IMG/VR virus record: IMGVR_UViG_3300050821_018095
Span: 1-29,125 of that record
Origin: a virus
Direction: 5' to 3' (one strand)
Length of the DNA: 29,125 nt
Shown: piece after piece, positions 6,502-14,947 of the stretch
How the letters are laid out: the number at the start of each line of letters is the position of its first letter
How positions within the stretch are numbered: position 1 is the first letter of the stretch
Notes under the pieces: generated by a model
The model's database searches: none
Seen by the model: the letters and a program-made list of their open reading frames with translations, nothing else
What the model was told of the DNA's origin: nothing
Made by a program: the position numbers and the translations under genes

Positions 6502-6813
6502 ATGACAACCGTGACAGTAGGCCACACGATCGCGATGTCGATCGTCTATCTCGACCAGAACGGCAACCCCATGCTGACGACGCCGAAGGCCGACACGGCT
6601 CCGACGTGGTCGAACACCACGCCGGCGACCGAGACGCTGAAGCCGTCGGCCGACGGGCTGACGTGCGAGGCGGACGCCGTGGCGGCCGGCAGCGACGTGG
6701 TCAGTCTGAGCATCTCGGTCGGCGGCGCGGCATTTGCGGCCTCGCTGTCGGTCACGGTCGAGGCAGCGCCGCAGATTCTCACGTCGGTGCAGATCGCGGC
6801 GACCGTGTCGTAG
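6502..6813 (+). CDS. Small Ig-like domain phage protein (103 aa)
   Basis: A 103-residue, beta-rich protein with an Ig-like (Big_2 style) pattern. It has YLDQNGNPM, then WSNTTPATETLKPSADGLTC, then VVSLSISVGGAAFAASLSVTV, and a C-terminal strand. Such single-domain proteins are common near capsid genes of alphaproteobacterial phages and could decorate the head; that role is inferred. The true start is the ATG at 6502, because the frame upstream overlaps the end of the intein gene and lacks similarity. A strong hairpin pair follows the stop. Confidence 0.7.
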   Translation: MTTVTVGHTIAMSIVYLDQNGNPMLTTPKADTAPTWSNTTPATETLKPSADGLTCEADAVAAGSDVVSLSISVGGAAFAASLSVTVEAAPQILTSVQIAATVS

Positions 6814-6824
6814 ATCTCTCGGAT

Positions 6825-6903
6825 CCGCTCCCGCGAGGGAGCGGCCAGCGTCCCGCGCTCTTCCTCCTGGCCCCTCAGCCGTCCCCACGGGAGCGCGGGA
6901 CGC
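6825..6903 (+). terminator. Two strong hairpins between genes, possible terminator or processing site
   Basis: Hairpin 1 at 6825-6844 is a perfect 8-bp GC stem (CCGCTCCC / GGGAGCGG) with a GCGA loop. Hairpin 2 pairs 6848-6860 with 6891-6903 over 13 perfect bases around a 30-base loop. A short TTTT lies at 6911-6914. This is the longest gap in the head region (6814-6926). The weak T-run makes intrinsic termination uncertain; an mRNA stabiliser or processing site is also possible. Confidence 0.5.
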
Positions 6904-6926
6904 GCCAATCTTTTCGAAGGACATCC

Positions 6927-7295
6927 ATGCTCAGGTCTCTCGCGATCGTCTTCCTGTCTCTTGTCTCGTTCGCCTCTGCCCGCGAGCTCTACCCAGGTCA
7001 GTGGGCGAGCGTTGATCCGGCGACCGGCGAGTGGTTTCGCTCGCAGCGGAACCCGACGACGAAGGTGCCGTGCTGCTCCGAGGCGGACGGCTCGTACGTC
7101 GAGGAGGACATCCGCGACGGACACTACTGGGTCCGGTTCGACAGGACTGGGGGCGAGTGGCGCGAAGTGCCGGACGAGATCGTGATCCGCGACCCGAATC
7201 GCAACGGGGCGCCCGTGGTGTGGTTCTACTACGAGGTGAGAGTCGGGTCCAGCGTGCTGAAGTTTCGGTGCTACTCGCCGGGGGCAGGGCTGTGA
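6927..7295 (+). CDS. Secreted small protein with paired-Cys motif (122 aa)
   Basis: The 122-residue product begins with a Sec signal peptide (MLRSLAIVFLSLVSFASA, cleavage probably after residue 18). The mature part follows a pattern I know from small alphaproteobacterial and phage periplasmic proteins. It shows WFRSQRNPTTKVPCCSEADG, then DGHYWVRF, then a VPDE segment, and ends with a RCYSPG box. Two Cys in the centre and one near the end could make a disulfide. A GAAGGA ribosome site precedes the ATG. The stop overlaps the GTG of the next secreted protein. Biochemical function unknown. Confidence 0.7.
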   Translation: MLRSLAIVFLSLVSFASARELYPGQWASVDPATGEWFRSQRNPTTKVPCCSEADGSYVEEDIRDGHYWVRFDRTGGEWREVPDEIVIRDPNRNGAPVVWFYYEVRVGSSVLKFRCYSPGAGL

Positions 7296-7525
7296 AAGTT
7301 CTTCTCGCCTCGCTTCTTCTCTCGACCTGGTCTCTCGCTGCCGACATGCCGACGCAGCCGCCGTCGGCCGTCGTCTCCGCGTGCGCGAGCGACGCGCTGC
7401 GGCTGTGCGCCGCGGAGGCGCTGGCCGGCGATCACGTGCGCATCGGCGCGTGCATGAGAAGGCAGGCCGGCAGGGTGAGCGAGACGTGTCGCGTGGCGGT
7501 GGCGGAGTGGAGAAGAGGCAGGTGA
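7292..7525 (+). CDS. Secreted small cysteine protein (77 aa)
   Basis: It starts at GTG in a GTGA overlap. A Sec signal peptide (MKVLLASLLLSTWSLAADM) is followed by about 60 residues with four Cys arranged as ACASDALRLC, then ACMRRQAGRVSETC. This four-Cys pattern is typical of small periplasmic proteins of Hyphomicrobiales and their phages. Being coupled with the preceding secreted protein, the two probably act together in the periplasm. A lysis-accessory (spanin-like) role is conceivable, but no endolysin or holin is next to it. Confidence 0.65.
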   Translation: MKVLLASLLLSTWSLAADMPTQPPSAVVSACASDALRLCAAEALAGDHVRIGACMRRQAGRVSETCRVAVAEWRRGR

Positions 7526-9975
7526 CCGTCGCCGCGATCAGCACCGCGCCGAACGGAGGGGTGCCCGTCGGAAAGATCCGACGAGCAGATGACGCGAAAC
7601 TTCGCGCAGCCGGCCTCCTGCTCCAGACGCCCGACGGCCTCGCGCTGTTTCTGCGGCGCTCCGACGTCGGCGACCACGCCGGCGAGTGGTGTATCCCTGG
7701 GGGAAAGTTGGAAGCTGACGAGCAGCCGCTCGAGGCGGCTACTCGTGAAGCACGAGAAGAAATAGGCTGGATCCGCCCCGACGACGTGGACGAGCCCGAA
7801 CTCCTCGACGAGCGCACGAGCGATGAGGACGTGGAGTTCACGACGTACGCCGTCGGGGTCAACAATCCGTTCGTTCCAGAACTGGACGACGAGCACGACG
7901 GATGGGCGTGGGCGCCCGTGGACTCGCCGCCGCTGCCGCTGCACCCGGGAGTGGAGGCGACGATTCGGGAGAGACTAGCGAGCGACGCCGCCGAGTCCGG
8001 CGCCAGCCGCGCCCTGCTGCGCAGCACGATCAAGTATCCGCCCGACTCTGCCGGCAAGACCGGCGTGCGCGCTATCAACGTGGCGATGGCGGAGGGTGGA
8101 GTCGAGGGGAGCCTGAAGTACGCGCCGAAGGCGCAGGAGTTCGAGAACAGCGGCGGTCGCATCACGCACGCGGGCGACGAGGCCGAGGATGCCCCCAGCC
8201 TCTCCAAGCGCGACGCGCGCTACTCCGATGGTCCAGTCTCCAGCGAGCCGTGCGAGGCGTGCTCGATGTTTCGCCCCGGGCAGTCGCAGGACGTCAATCA
8301 CTGCTCGCTCGTGCAGGGAGTCATCAGGGCGAGAGGCCATTGCTCCAAGTGGAGATCCGGGACTGGCGACGAGGCTCGCCCCCTGGTCGCGGCGGACTCG
8401 ATCGCGCTGGACGAGAAGTCTGCTCGCGAGTTCGACCTGGACGGCAGGATGCGCGTCGCGCAGGTCAATATCTCGAAGGCGAACGTCTGTCCCTACCTGG
8501 GCAGCGAGATTCCCGGGTACGAGGAGCTCGGTCTGCGGGCAGACAAGATCTACAAGCTGCTTCGCGATCCGGACGAGCTCGAGAAGGCGGCGCCGACGTT
8601 CAACGGAATTCAGCTTCTCATGCGCCACGTGCCCGTGAGCGCCGACGACCCGAAGCAGTGGGATGTCGTCGGCTCGGTCGGCACGGAGGCCGCGTTCGAG
8701 AGGCCCTACCTGAAGAACTCTCTGACCGTGTGGACTCAGCCGGCGATAGACGCCATCGAGTCCGACGAGCAGAAGGAGTTGTCGAGCGCCTATCACTACA
8801 GGCCCGACATGACCCCTGGCGTATACGAGGGGGAAGATTTCGACGGTGTCATGCGGGACATAGTCGGAAACCACCTCGCTCTCGTCCGCGAAGGACGAGT
8901 TGGGGCCGACGTCGTCGTCGGCGACAGCAAGGAGATGCTGAACATGAGTGCAAGGAAGGATGGACTGTCGCGTCGAGCCGGCATCGCTCTGCTCGCCACG
9001 GCGGCCTGGATTCGGCCGAGGCTGGCGCAGGACGCCGTGCTCGACCTGCGACCCGCGTTCCGCGGAGTGACCGCGAAGAACTTCGCGGACCAGAAGGGGA
9101 GCATCGTCGCCCGCCTCGGGGACCTGACCAAGGGCAAGCTCGCGAAGGACGCCACGATCGGCGAGGTCGCCGAGCTGCTCGACATGATCGAGTCGCACGG
9201 CACCGAGGGCGACGAGGACGACATGCCCGAGCCCATGGCGGACGCGGCGGAGAACATCGGCGAGAAGTTTGCCGAGAGAGACGCCATGGACGCCGAGCCT
9301 CTGGCCGCCGTGGAGGAGTTCCTTCGCGGCAAGCTGTCCGACGAGGATCTCGAGCGAGCCTGCGCGATGCTGCGAGGCGGAGGCGAGGACGAGGACCCGA
9401 AGCTGAGAGAGCTCGGAGCGGCCGACGACGCCGAGAACGAGGAGGAGCGCTCCAGCAATGCGCGCACCGACCGCGAGACGAACGAGGACGAGCCGGCCGA
9501 GCGCGAGGAGATGGCGGCCGCCATCAAGGCCGAGGAGGCGAAGGGCAAGAAGAAACCCGGCGCGAAGGACGAGCCGCCGCCGTTCAAGGGACGGCCGAGG
9601 CCAGGAGGAGCGATGGACGGCATGGTCACGAAGACGGCGATGGACGCGGCGCTGCGGAAGGTGGCCGAGGACACCCGCACGGCTGTGCTCCGCACTCAGC
9701 GCGAGATCTCGGACGCTCTGCGCACCGTGCGGCCGTGGGTGGGCGACATCACCGTCGCCTGCGACTCGGCCGACGACGTGTATCGGCACGCGCTTCGCGC
9801 TCTCAGAGTGCCGAAGATCGACCAGATCCATCCGTCGGCCTTTCCGCACATTCTGGCGGCGCAGCCGCTGCCCGGGACTCGCGCTCGCGAGACTCGGCCG
9901 GGGGCGGCCGACGCGGCCAGCCACAGCAGCTTCGCAGAGCGATTCCCGGACGCCGCGCGCGTTCGGGTCGCGTGA
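7522..9975 (+). CDS. Nudix hydrolase / four-Cys cluster / DUF2213 / scaffold-like fusion protein
   Basis: An 817-residue fusion starting at GTG in a GTGA overlap. Residues about 25-160 are a Nudix domain with a perfect Nudix box at 61-83 ([20 protein letters not shown] plus IGW), which hydrolyses nucleoside-diphosphate-linked compounds. Residues 244-274 hold a CX2CX13CX12C cluster resembling high-potential iron-sulfur proteins. Residues about 310-480 match DUF2213, the phage prohead protease/scaffold-associated domain ([20 protein letters not shown], then [14 protein letters not shown]). The rest (about 500-817) is acidic, Glu/Ala-rich and helical like a scaffold, with basic and Pro stretches. 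Place just before cement and capsid genes supports a head-maturation role. Nudix and Cys parts may act inside the prohead or be released by cleavage; that is inference. Confidence 0.75.
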   Translation: MTVAAISTAPNGGVPVGKIRRADDAKLRAAGLLLQTPDGLALFLRRSDVGDHAGEWCIPGGKLEADEQPLEAATREAREEIGWIRPDDVDEPELLDERTSDEDVEFTTYAVGVNNPFVPELDDEHDGWAWAPVDSPPLPLHPGVEATIRERLASDAAESGASRALLRSTIKYPPDSAGKTGVRAINVAMAEGGVEGSLKYAPKAQEFENSGGRITHAGDEAEDAPSLSKRDARYSDGPVSSEPCEACSMFRPGQSQDVNHCSLVQGVIRARGHCSKWRSGTGDEARPLVAADSIALDEKSAREFDLDGRMRVAQVNISKANVCPYLGSEIPGYEELGLRADKIYKLLRDPDELEKAAPTFNGIQLLMRHVPVSADDPKQWDVVGSVGTEAAFERPYLKNSLTVWTQPAIDAIESDEQKELSSAYHYRPDMTPGVYEGEDFDGVMRDIVGNHLALVREGRVGADVVVGDSKEMLNMSARKDGLSRRAGIALLATAAWIRPRLAQDAVLDLRPAFRGVTAKNFADQKGSIVARLGDLTKGKLAKDATIGEVAELLDMIESHGTEGDEDDMPEPMADAAENIGEKFAERDAMDAEPLAAVEEFLRGKLSDEDLERACAMLRGGGEDEDPKLRELGAADDAENEEERSSNARTDRETNEDEPAEREEMAAAIKAEEAKGKKKPGAKDEPPPFKGRPRPGGAMDGMVTKTAMDAALRKVAEDTRTAVLRTQREISDALRTVRPWVGDITVACDSADDVYRHALRALRVPKIDQIHPSAFPHILAAQPLPGTRARETRPGAADAASHSSFAERFPDAARVRVA

Positions 9976-9988
9976 GGAGGACAGAGAC

Positions 9989-11047
9989 ATGAAGCGACAC
10001 TACTCGACCAGGGGGCGACTCCTGGACTCCGTCGCCGCTCCGTCCTCCATGGACAGCGGCGACTTCTCGGTGATGATGATCCAGACGGGCGGCTTCCCGA
10101 CTCAGGTCAACGTTCAGCCGGGCGTCGCGGTGGCCGGCGACTTCGCGTCCACCAATCCGCGGCACGTCGTGCTCGCGGGCGCGGGCGGCCTCGTGGCCGG
10201 CGCGGCCGGCGTCACGGTCGGTCGCTTCGCGTGGCTGTCGACCGCCGCCGTGGACGACGTCGGCGCGCCGACTATCGTCAACAACTTCGGGTCGGGACCC
10301 GACGCGGGCTTCGTGCACCGGGAGCAGCAGGGCCTGATCACGATCTTCCTGCAGGACGCGAGCATGCTCGTGCCGACGGGCTTCCCGGTCACGCTGTTCG
10401 ACGCCGGCGACTTCTGGGTGAAGAACGACGGGACGACGCAGGCCCAGATCGGGCAGTTCGCCTTCGCCAACTTCGCCGACGGACGCGCGACCTTCGGGGC
10501 GGGCGGCACCATCGGCGTCACGGGGCTCAACGGCGCCACCGTCACCGGCAGCATCGGGCCGCAGACCGCGACGTTCAACGCGTCGATCAGCGGCGCGGTG
10601 ATGACGGTCACGGGCACCGTGAGCGGCGCCATCGTCGTCGGCGGCTCGCTCTCGGGCGGCACCGGCATCGTGGCGGGCACCAGCATCGTGTCGCAGCTCT
10701 CCGGGACGACCGGAGGCGTGGGCACCTACGCGGTGAGCGTTGGCGAGCAGACGGTCGCGTCGGCTCTGCTTACGGAGAGCTACGGACTTCTAACGACGTC
10801 CGTGGTCACGGGCACTCTCGGCGTCGGGGACGGACTGTCGGGGACCGCGAGCGGCACCGTGCCGACCACGATCACCGCGCTCGGAACCGGGACCGGCGGA
10901 ACCGGCACGTACTACGTCGGCGCGACCCAGACGGTCGGCGTCGGGTCGGTCTTCACGGCGGCCACGAACGTTCAGACGAAGTGGATCTGCCGATCCACGG
11001 GTCTGGCGGGCGAGCTCGTCAAGATCTCGCAGACCGGGATCGGGTAA
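9989..11047 (+). CDS. Structural (cement/decoration-like) virion protein
   Basis: A 352-residue protein with a good ribosome site (GAGGAGG) upstream. The N-terminal ~170 residues look like phage cement proteins located just before the capsid gene ([40 protein letters not shown]). The middle (about 170-330) is Gly/Thr/Val-rich with beta repeats ([34 protein letters not shown]), a pattern typical of phage virion surface domains. The end ([20 protein letters not shown]) resumes the cement fold, so the repeats look like an insertion. It probably coats or stabilises the head. Assignment rests on pattern and position. Confidence 0.7.
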   Translation: MKRHYSTRGRLLDSVAAPSSMDSGDFSVMMIQTGGFPTQVNVQPGVAVAGDFASTNPRHVVLAGAGGLVAGAAGVTVGRFAWLSTAAVDDVGAPTIVNNFGSGPDAGFVHREQQGLITIFLQDASMLVPTGFPVTLFDAGDFWVKNDGTTQAQIGQFAFANFADGRATFGAGGTIGVTGLNGATVTGSIGPQTATFNASISGAVMTVTGTVSGAIVVGGSLSGGTGIVAGTSIVSQLSGTTGGVGTYAVSVGEQTVASALLTESYGLLTTSVVTGTLGVGDGLSGTASGTVPTTITALGTGTGGTGTYYVGATQTVGVGSVFTAATNVQTKWICRSTGLAGELVKISQTGIG

Positions 11048-11059
11048 GGAGCCATCAGC

Positions 11060-12151
11060 ATGAACATTCAGGAAGCAAGGGCGGCCTGGGCCGCCGACTC
11101 GGCTCACTTCTCCGCTCGCGGCGTGACGCTGCCGACGGTGACGAGCTATCTGCCCGAGGAGTTCAAGCGCGACTTCGGTCTCGCCATGGACGCGGTGCCC
11201 GCCATCAGCGGGGACCCGAACTCGGGGGTGCCGTCGTTCCTCACGACGATGATCGACCCCGCCGTCTTCAAGATCCTGTTCGCCCCGAACCGGGCGGCCG
11301 TGATCGCGGGCGAGGTGCGCAAGGGCACGTGGCTGGACCAGACGGCCATGTTCCCGACCGTCGAGCACACCGGCGAGGTGAGCAGCTACGGCGACTTCTC
11401 GGAGAACGGCCGGGCCGGCGTGAACACGAACTGGCCCCAGCGTCAGGCGTATCTGTTTCAGGCCATCAAGGAGTACGGCGACCTGGAGCTGGAGCGGGCG
11501 GGCCTCGCGCGCATCAACTGGGTCTCCGAGATCGATCAGGCGGCGGCCACGGTGCTCAACAAGTACAGCAATCTCACGTACTTCTTCGGCGTGGCGGGAC
11601 TGCAGAACTACGGGCTGCTCAACGACCCGAACCTGTCGGCGTCCCTGACTCCGGCGACCAAGGCGGCGGGCGGCACGCGGTGGATCACCTCGGGCGGCGT
11701 GATGAACGCCACCGCGAACGAGGTCTACGCCGACATCCAGTCCATCTACTACCAGCTCGTCTCGCAGGCCAACGGCCTCGTCGAGGCGGACACGAAGATG
11801 GTTCTCGCGATGTCGCCGCAGTCCGAGGTCGCGCTGACGATCACGAACTCGTTCAACGTGAACGTGTTCGACCTGCTGAAGAAGAACTACCCGAACATTC
11901 GCTTCGAGACCGCCGTTCAGTACGGCGTGACCTCGACGTCGAATCCGCAGGGGCAGGCCTCGGGCAACCTCGTGCAGCTCATCGCCGAGGACATCGAGGG
12001 GCAGTCCACCGTGTACTGCGCGTTCAACGAGAAGATGCACGCGCAGCCGATCGTTCGCCAGCTCTCCAGCTTCCGCCAGAAGGTTCTGGCCGGCACCTGG
12101 GGCGCCATCATGCGTCAGCCGTTCGGCATCGCGTCGATGATCGGCGTGTGA
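11060..12151 (+). CDS. Major capsid protein (DUF2184, HK97 fold)
   Basis: A 363-residue protein preceded by AAGGAG. It matches the DUF2184 capsid family. Features are [20 protein letters not shown], then [20 protein letters not shown] at residues 124-143, then [13 protein letters not shown], then [13 protein letters not shown], and a C-terminal [20 protein letters not shown]. It forms the shell. No N-terminal scaffold extension is present, consistent with a separate scaffold upstream. A short stretch of it (124-145) recurs in the small gene at 14455, differing mostly at third codon positions. Confidence 0.9.
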   Translation: MNIQEARAAWAADSAHFSARGVTLPTVTSYLPEEFKRDFGLAMDAVPAISGDPNSGVPSFLTTMIDPAVFKILFAPNRAAVIAGEVRKGTWLDQTAMFPTVEHTGEVSSYGDFSENGRAGVNTNWPQRQAYLFQAIKEYGDLELERAGLARINWVSEIDQAAATVLNKYSNLTYFFGVAGLQNYGLLNDPNLSASLTPATKAAGGTRWITSGGVMNATANEVYADIQSIYYQLVSQANGLVEADTKMVLAMSPQSEVALTITNSFNVNVFDLLKKNYPNIRFETAVQYGVTSTSNPQGQASGNLVQLIAEDIEGQSTVYCAFNEKMHAQPIVRQLSSFRQKVLAGTWGAIMRQPFGIASMIGV

Positions 12152-12158
12152 TTCTCAT

Positions 12159-12181
12159 CGTGGTCGAAGCTCTCGACCACG
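12159..12181 (+). promoter_or_regulatory. Hairpin after the capsid gene
   Basis: CGTGGTCGA (12159-12167) and TCGACCACG (12173-12181) form a perfect 9-bp stem with a 5-base loop, eight bases past the capsid stop. There is no following T-run. It leaves the AGGAG of the next gene (12193-12197) free. A likely role is protecting the 3' end of capsid mRNA or partial attenuation. Confidence 0.45.
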
Positions 12182-12207
12182 ACCAACACTCTCAGGAGAA
12201 GACGCAC

Positions 12208-12726
12208 ATGGCGAAGAAGGACAAGACAGCCGAGACCACCGCCGATCAGGACGTCGACGACGGTCCCGACGGCGCGGTCTCCGCGCGCGAGACCGTCACC
12301 GTGGCGAGCAAGTGGCCGACCGGCCTCTGGCTCCAGCTCTTCCGCATGGAGGAGTCGCACGAGCAGATGATGGGCGGCGGCTTCCGGAAGATCGAGAAGG
12401 CCGTGAGGGACGGCGCGCCGATTCGCGTCAACGGGCCGGCCGTCGCGTTCGGCGCTTCGCCGCCGTATCCGGTGATCTGCGGCTTCGCGCTCACGCACAA
12501 CGTTCCCCGCGATCACTGGGAGCGCTGGCGCGAGGCGAACAAGGACTCGGACCTCGTGCGCAACGGTCTCATCTCGGCCTACGCCACGCGGGACGACGCC
12601 GAGGCCTACGCGCGCGACAACGCGAAGGTTCTCTCAGGCATGGAGCCGGTCGATCCCTCGCGGCCGCCCCCCGGTCTGCGCGGCGTGAGGATCGAGAAGT
12701 TCGACGGGAACGCGGCGTCGGCCTGA
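12208..12726 (+). CDS. Hypothetical head-region protein (172 aa)
   Basis: A 172-residue protein with AGGAG upstream. The N-terminal 30 residues are charged and disordered ([19 protein letters not shown]). The rest is an alpha/beta domain with [20 protein letters not shown], then [20 protein letters not shown], then a helical segment and a basic end ([12 protein letters not shown]). It lies between the major capsid gene and the DUF4054 connector. I recognise the arrangement from alphaproteobacterial phages but no function. Stop overlaps the next ATG. Confidence 0.65.
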   Translation: MAKKDKTAETTADQDVDDGPDGAVSARETVTVASKWPTGLWLQLFRMEESHEQMMGGGFRKIEKAVRDGAPIRVNGPAVAFGASPPYPVICGFALTHNVPRDHWERWREANKDSDLVRNGLISAYATRDDAEAYARDNAKVLSGMEPVDPSRPPPGLRGVRIEKFDGNAASA

Positions 12727-13169
12727 TGGGCGTCGCCGTCTCCTTCGACTACGCGACCTGGGTCGCTCTCTTTCCTCAGTTCGCGTATCTGAGCCAGAAC
12801 CAGGCCACGGGCTACTTCGAGCTCGCGGGTCAGTTTTGCCGAAACGACGGCGGCGGACCCGTGAGCTCGGCGGCGATACAGTCGAACCTGATGCTGCTCG
12901 CCACGGCGCACGTCGCGCAGCTCTTCGCGCCGACGAGCGGGGGGCAGGCGCCGCCCACGATCGTTGGGCGGATATCGAACGCGAGCGAGGGGAGCGTGTC
13001 GGTGGCGACGCAGTACGACGCGCCACAGGCCGCTGCGTGGTGGCTGCAGACGCCGTACGGCGCGGCGTGGTGGGAGAGCACTCGGGTCTATCGCACCATG
13101 CGGTACGTGCCGGGGCCGCAGCGGAGGTTCAACTGGCCGTGGACCGGGAACTCGTGGGGTGTGCGGTAG
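12726..13169 (+). CDS. Head-tail connector protein (DUF4054 type)
   Basis: A 147-residue protein overlapping the previous stop by ATGA. It shows the DUF4054 pattern: [20 protein letters not shown] at the N-terminus (the usual 'F...FP.F......'), a helical [20 protein letters not shown], then [18 protein letters not shown], and a Tyr/Trp-rich end ([14 protein letters not shown]). DUF4054 proteins are thought to complete the head or act as adaptor at the head-tail joint. The position after capsid supports this. It is the last clear virion gene before the sugar cassette. Confidence 0.8.
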   Translation: MGVAVSFDYATWVALFPQFAYLSQNQATGYFELAGQFCRNDGGGPVSSAAIQSNLMLLATAHVAQLFAPTSGGQAPPTIVGRISNASEGSVSVATQYDAPQAAAWWLQTPYGAAWWESTRVYRTMRYVPGPQRRFNWPWTGNSWGVR

Positions 13170-13193
13170 TTTACTTCGCCGCGAGGACGATGT

Positions 13194-13871
13194 ATGCGTG
13201 ATCAGGTGCCCGAGAGTATGCGAGGAGGCGGCGGAGTGAACGAGCAGACGGTGACGTTTGGGGAGGCTGTCTATGAGAAGAAGCCTCAGCGTAAGTTTCT
13301 TCCGACGCTGTCGGACCTCGTCGACAGGCTCACGATCGTTCAGCAGAAGGCCATCTTCATCTCCGACAAGCGCGACGAGTACGTCGCCGAGATGAACTTG
13401 ATCCTGCACGACATTGATCTCATCCTGTCGGAGCTCGAGAGCAGAGGCAGACGGCTGGGTGCGCGCGAGGTGCGGGCCATAGCGGTCATCATGCTGACCA
13501 ACAGGTTCATCTGGGAGAACGAGTCGCTCGCGCGGCTCGGCGGTCCGGAGCACGATCGTCGCCTGAAGCTCACCCACTCCGTGAACGGAGTTCGCAACAC
13601 GGCGAAGAACGTGCTGGCCGAGATCGACGGCGGACGTCACGACCACAAGATCGACTGCTTCGCCGCCGAATTGGTAGAGGACTTCGGCGATTGGAACGTG
13701 TTCGGGGCGAATGGTGGGTCGCATCTGGAAACAGACGCTGAATTCCGCGCGCGTCTTGAGAAGAGACCGGGCTTCGGACTCGCGACCCACAGTAGGCTCT
13801 TTACGGCCTCTGGTGATGAGCTCGACACGCTGGCATCCTCCTTCTTCTCAGAGAGACGCCGCCCGTGCTGA
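13194..13871 (+). CDS. Conserved phage protein of unknown function at the start of the sugar cassette
   Basis: A 225-residue soluble, mainly helical protein. Key parts are LPTLSDLVDRLTIVQQKAIF, then EMNLILHDIDLILSELESRG, a conserved HSVNGVRNTAKN, and HKIDCFAAELVEDFGDWNVF. From memory, similar 'DRL.IVQ.K...HDIDL' proteins occur in marine T4-like phages near sugar genes; this needs a search. Starts could be the ATG at 13194 (GAGGA upstream) or GTG at 13236 with a stronger AGGAGG. Its end overlaps the thiamine enzyme gene by a few bases, so they are coupled. Beyond residue 180 it is Ser/Arg-rich and less conserved-looking. Confidence 0.65.
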   Translation: MRDQVPESMRGGGGVNEQTVTFGEAVYEKKPQRKFLPTLSDLVDRLTIVQQKAIFISDKRDEYVAEMNLILHDIDLILSELESRGRRLGAREVRAIAVIMLTNRFIWENESLARLGGPEHDRRLKLTHSVNGVRNTAKNVLAEIDGGRHDHKIDCFAAELVEDFGDWNVFGANGGSHLETDAEFRARLEKRPGFGLATHSRLFTASGDELDTLASSFFSERRRPC

Positions 13872-14455
13872 CCGCCTCCGACCTGATCGCCTTCGAGCGC
13901 GACATAGCCGACGCCTTCAACGCCGGCCAGATTCGCGCCCCCGTCCATCTCTCCGGCGGAGGCGAGGAGACTCTCATCGAGATCTTCAGGGAGGTCGGTC
14001 CGCGGGACTGGGTGCTGACGACCTGGCGCAGCCACTACCACGCACTCCTTCGCGGCGTGCCGCCCGCGCAGCTCAAGGCCGATATCCTAGCCGGCCGCTC
14101 CATAACTCTCTGCTACCCCGAGCACCGAGTTCTCTCCTCCGCCATCGTCGGCGGGATCCTGCCGATCGCGGTCGGCATCGCGTGGGCGATCAGGCGAGCG
14201 AACCTGCCCGAGCGCGTCTGGGCTTTCGTCGGCGACATGACCTCGATGACCGGCGTCTTCACCGAGTGCGCCAAGTACGCGCGCGGACACGACCTGCCGA
14301 TCCGCCTCGTGGTCGAGGACAACGGGCGGTCGGTGTGCACGCCGACGCAGGAAGTCTGGGGCAGCGAGAGAAGGAAGAACGAGGGGAAGACGCGGCACTA
14401 TCGCTACGAGAGTTCGTGGCCGCATTCTGGAGCCGGAGTGAGAGTGAACTTTTGA
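13865..14455 (+). CDS. Thiamine diphosphate-dependent enzyme, alpha (cofactor-binding) part
   Basis: A 196-residue protein like the alpha subunit of 2-oxoacid dehydrogenase E1/transketolase N-terminal domains. It contains the ThDP motif as GDM at 123-125 through EDN ending at residue 153 (GDMTSMTGVFTECAKYARGH, then LPIRLVVEDN). Upstream are WRSHYHALLRGVP and SAIVGGILPIAVGIAWAI, which fit the fold. Canonical GDG is GDM here. It should pair with the beta part at 14944 to form an active carbanion-forming (decarboxylating or ketol-transfer) enzyme. It is shorter than cellular E1-alpha but seems complete. GC-rich and coupled to the gene before. Substrate not known; context suggests sugar biosynthesis. 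Confidence 0.8.
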   Translation: MLTASDLIAFERDIADAFNAGQIRAPVHLSGGGEETLIEIFREVGPRDWVLTTWRSHYHALLRGVPPAQLKADILAGRSITLCYPEHRVLSSAIVGGILPIAVGIAWAIRRANLPERVWAFVGDMTSMTGVFTECAKYARGHDLPIRLVVEDNGRSVCTPTQEVWGSERRKNEGKTRHYRYESSWPHSGAGVRVNF

Positions 14456-14652
14456 TGAGCGATATGAATAGACGTAGTCTGTTTCTTGGTGCGACCGCGG
14501 TAATTGGCGCGACAGTTTTGCCGAAGATAAATATTGCTGCTTATGATATAGCGATGCGTCCAATTACAAATTGGCCCCAAACGCAGTCATACATTTTTCA
14601 GGCCATCAAGGAATACGGTGACCTGGAATTGGAGCATATGTTCCTGAGATGA
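14455..14652 (+). CDS. Tat-signal/capsid-fragment chimeric small protein (65 aa)
   Basis: The ATG overlaps the stop of the thiamine enzyme gene. The first ~30 residues form a twin-arginine-like signal (MNRRSLFLGATAVIGATVLP, starting at residue 4) with an RR motif and hydrophobic core. After a short linker comes [20 protein letters not shown] (LE follows), matching 19 of 22 residues of the major capsid protein at 124-145. The protein stops seven codons after this. It is markedly AT-richer than neighbours. It could be recombination debris, or a functional exported or decoy peptide. The gene separates the two halves of the thiamine enzyme. Confidence 0.6.
   Translation: MSDMNRRSLFLGATAVIGATVLPKINIAAYDIAMRPITNWPQTQSYIFQAIKEYGDLELEHMFLR
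14569..14634 (+). repeat. Diverged copy of a capsid gene segment
   Basis: These 66 bases correspond codon for codon to 11429-11494 of the major capsid gene. Of 22 codons, three change the amino acid (R/T, A/S, L/I) and seven differ silently, nearly all at third positions. This suggests an origin in a related, AT-richer capsid gene, or long divergence with the peptide preserved. Confidence 0.75.
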
Positions 14653-14804
14653 GCACCGAGCGCAAGTGCCTGAACTGCGGGAAGCCGATACACCCGGTTC
14701 GCTACAAGTCCGCGAAGTTCTGCGCGAGCTCGTGCCGCGAGGCGTACAACAACGGCAAGCAGCGCGCTATCAGGCTCGGCGCGAAGAGGAGAACGGCGCG
14801 GTGA
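14649..14804 (+). CDS. Small zinc-ribbon protein (51 aa)
   Basis: A 51-residue protein with ERKCLNCGKPIHPVRYKSAK and then FCASSCREAYNNGKQR: two Cys pairs (CX2C...CX3C) that would bind one zinc. The C-terminus is basic (RLGAKRRTAR). Small treble-clef proteins like this are frequent in phages and may bind DNA or RNA. The same kind of paired-Cys module occurs in the HNH remnant at 17208-17447. It overlaps the genes before and after it. Confidence 0.6.
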   Translation: MSTERKCLNCGKPIHPVRYKSAKFCASSCREAYNNGKQRAIRLGAKRRTAR

Positions 14805-14947
14805 CGTTCGTGGTGGGGTTTCTCGTGATCGCGAGTGTCGGCGTCATCATCGCTGCAATGGCAGTCAGGCAGATAGAGGTCAACTCAGTCGAGAAGATGT
14901 GGAGCGATTGCGTTGACAAAGCGCGCGATCGCACGGGCAAGTCGTGA
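14801..14947 (+). CDS. Small single-pass membrane protein (48 aa)
   Basis: GTG start in a GTGA overlap. The first ~22 residues are a membrane helix (MTFVVGFLVIASVGVIIAAM), followed by a charged tail of about 25 residues with one Cys. It may be an N-anchored inner membrane peptide or have an uncleaved signal. Stop overlaps the GTG of the thiamine enzyme beta gene. Unknown role. Confidence 0.5.
   Translation: MTFVVGFLVIASVGVIIAAMAVRQIEVNSVEKMWSDCVDKARDRTGKS

Noticed and set aside
6546-8207. Minus-strand open frame of 553 codons
   Set aside because: It spans the Ig-like gene, a hairpin region and two secreted genes on the other strand. Low-complexity Ser/Arg/Pro translation, no motif.
7975-9990. 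Long minus-strand open frame (671 codons) opposite the Nudix/DUF2213 gene
   Set aside because: It is the GC-rich mirror of a well supported + strand gene. Its translation is Arg/Leu/Val-rich with no recognisable domain.
10231-12207. Large upstream extension of the 172-aa protein at 12208
   Set aside because: The extension is off-frame reading through cement and capsid genes. The ATG at 12208 with AGGAG is the real start.
12606-13790. Minus-strand open frame of 394 codons over connector genes
   Set aside because: Shadow of DUF4054 and the next gene, no family features.
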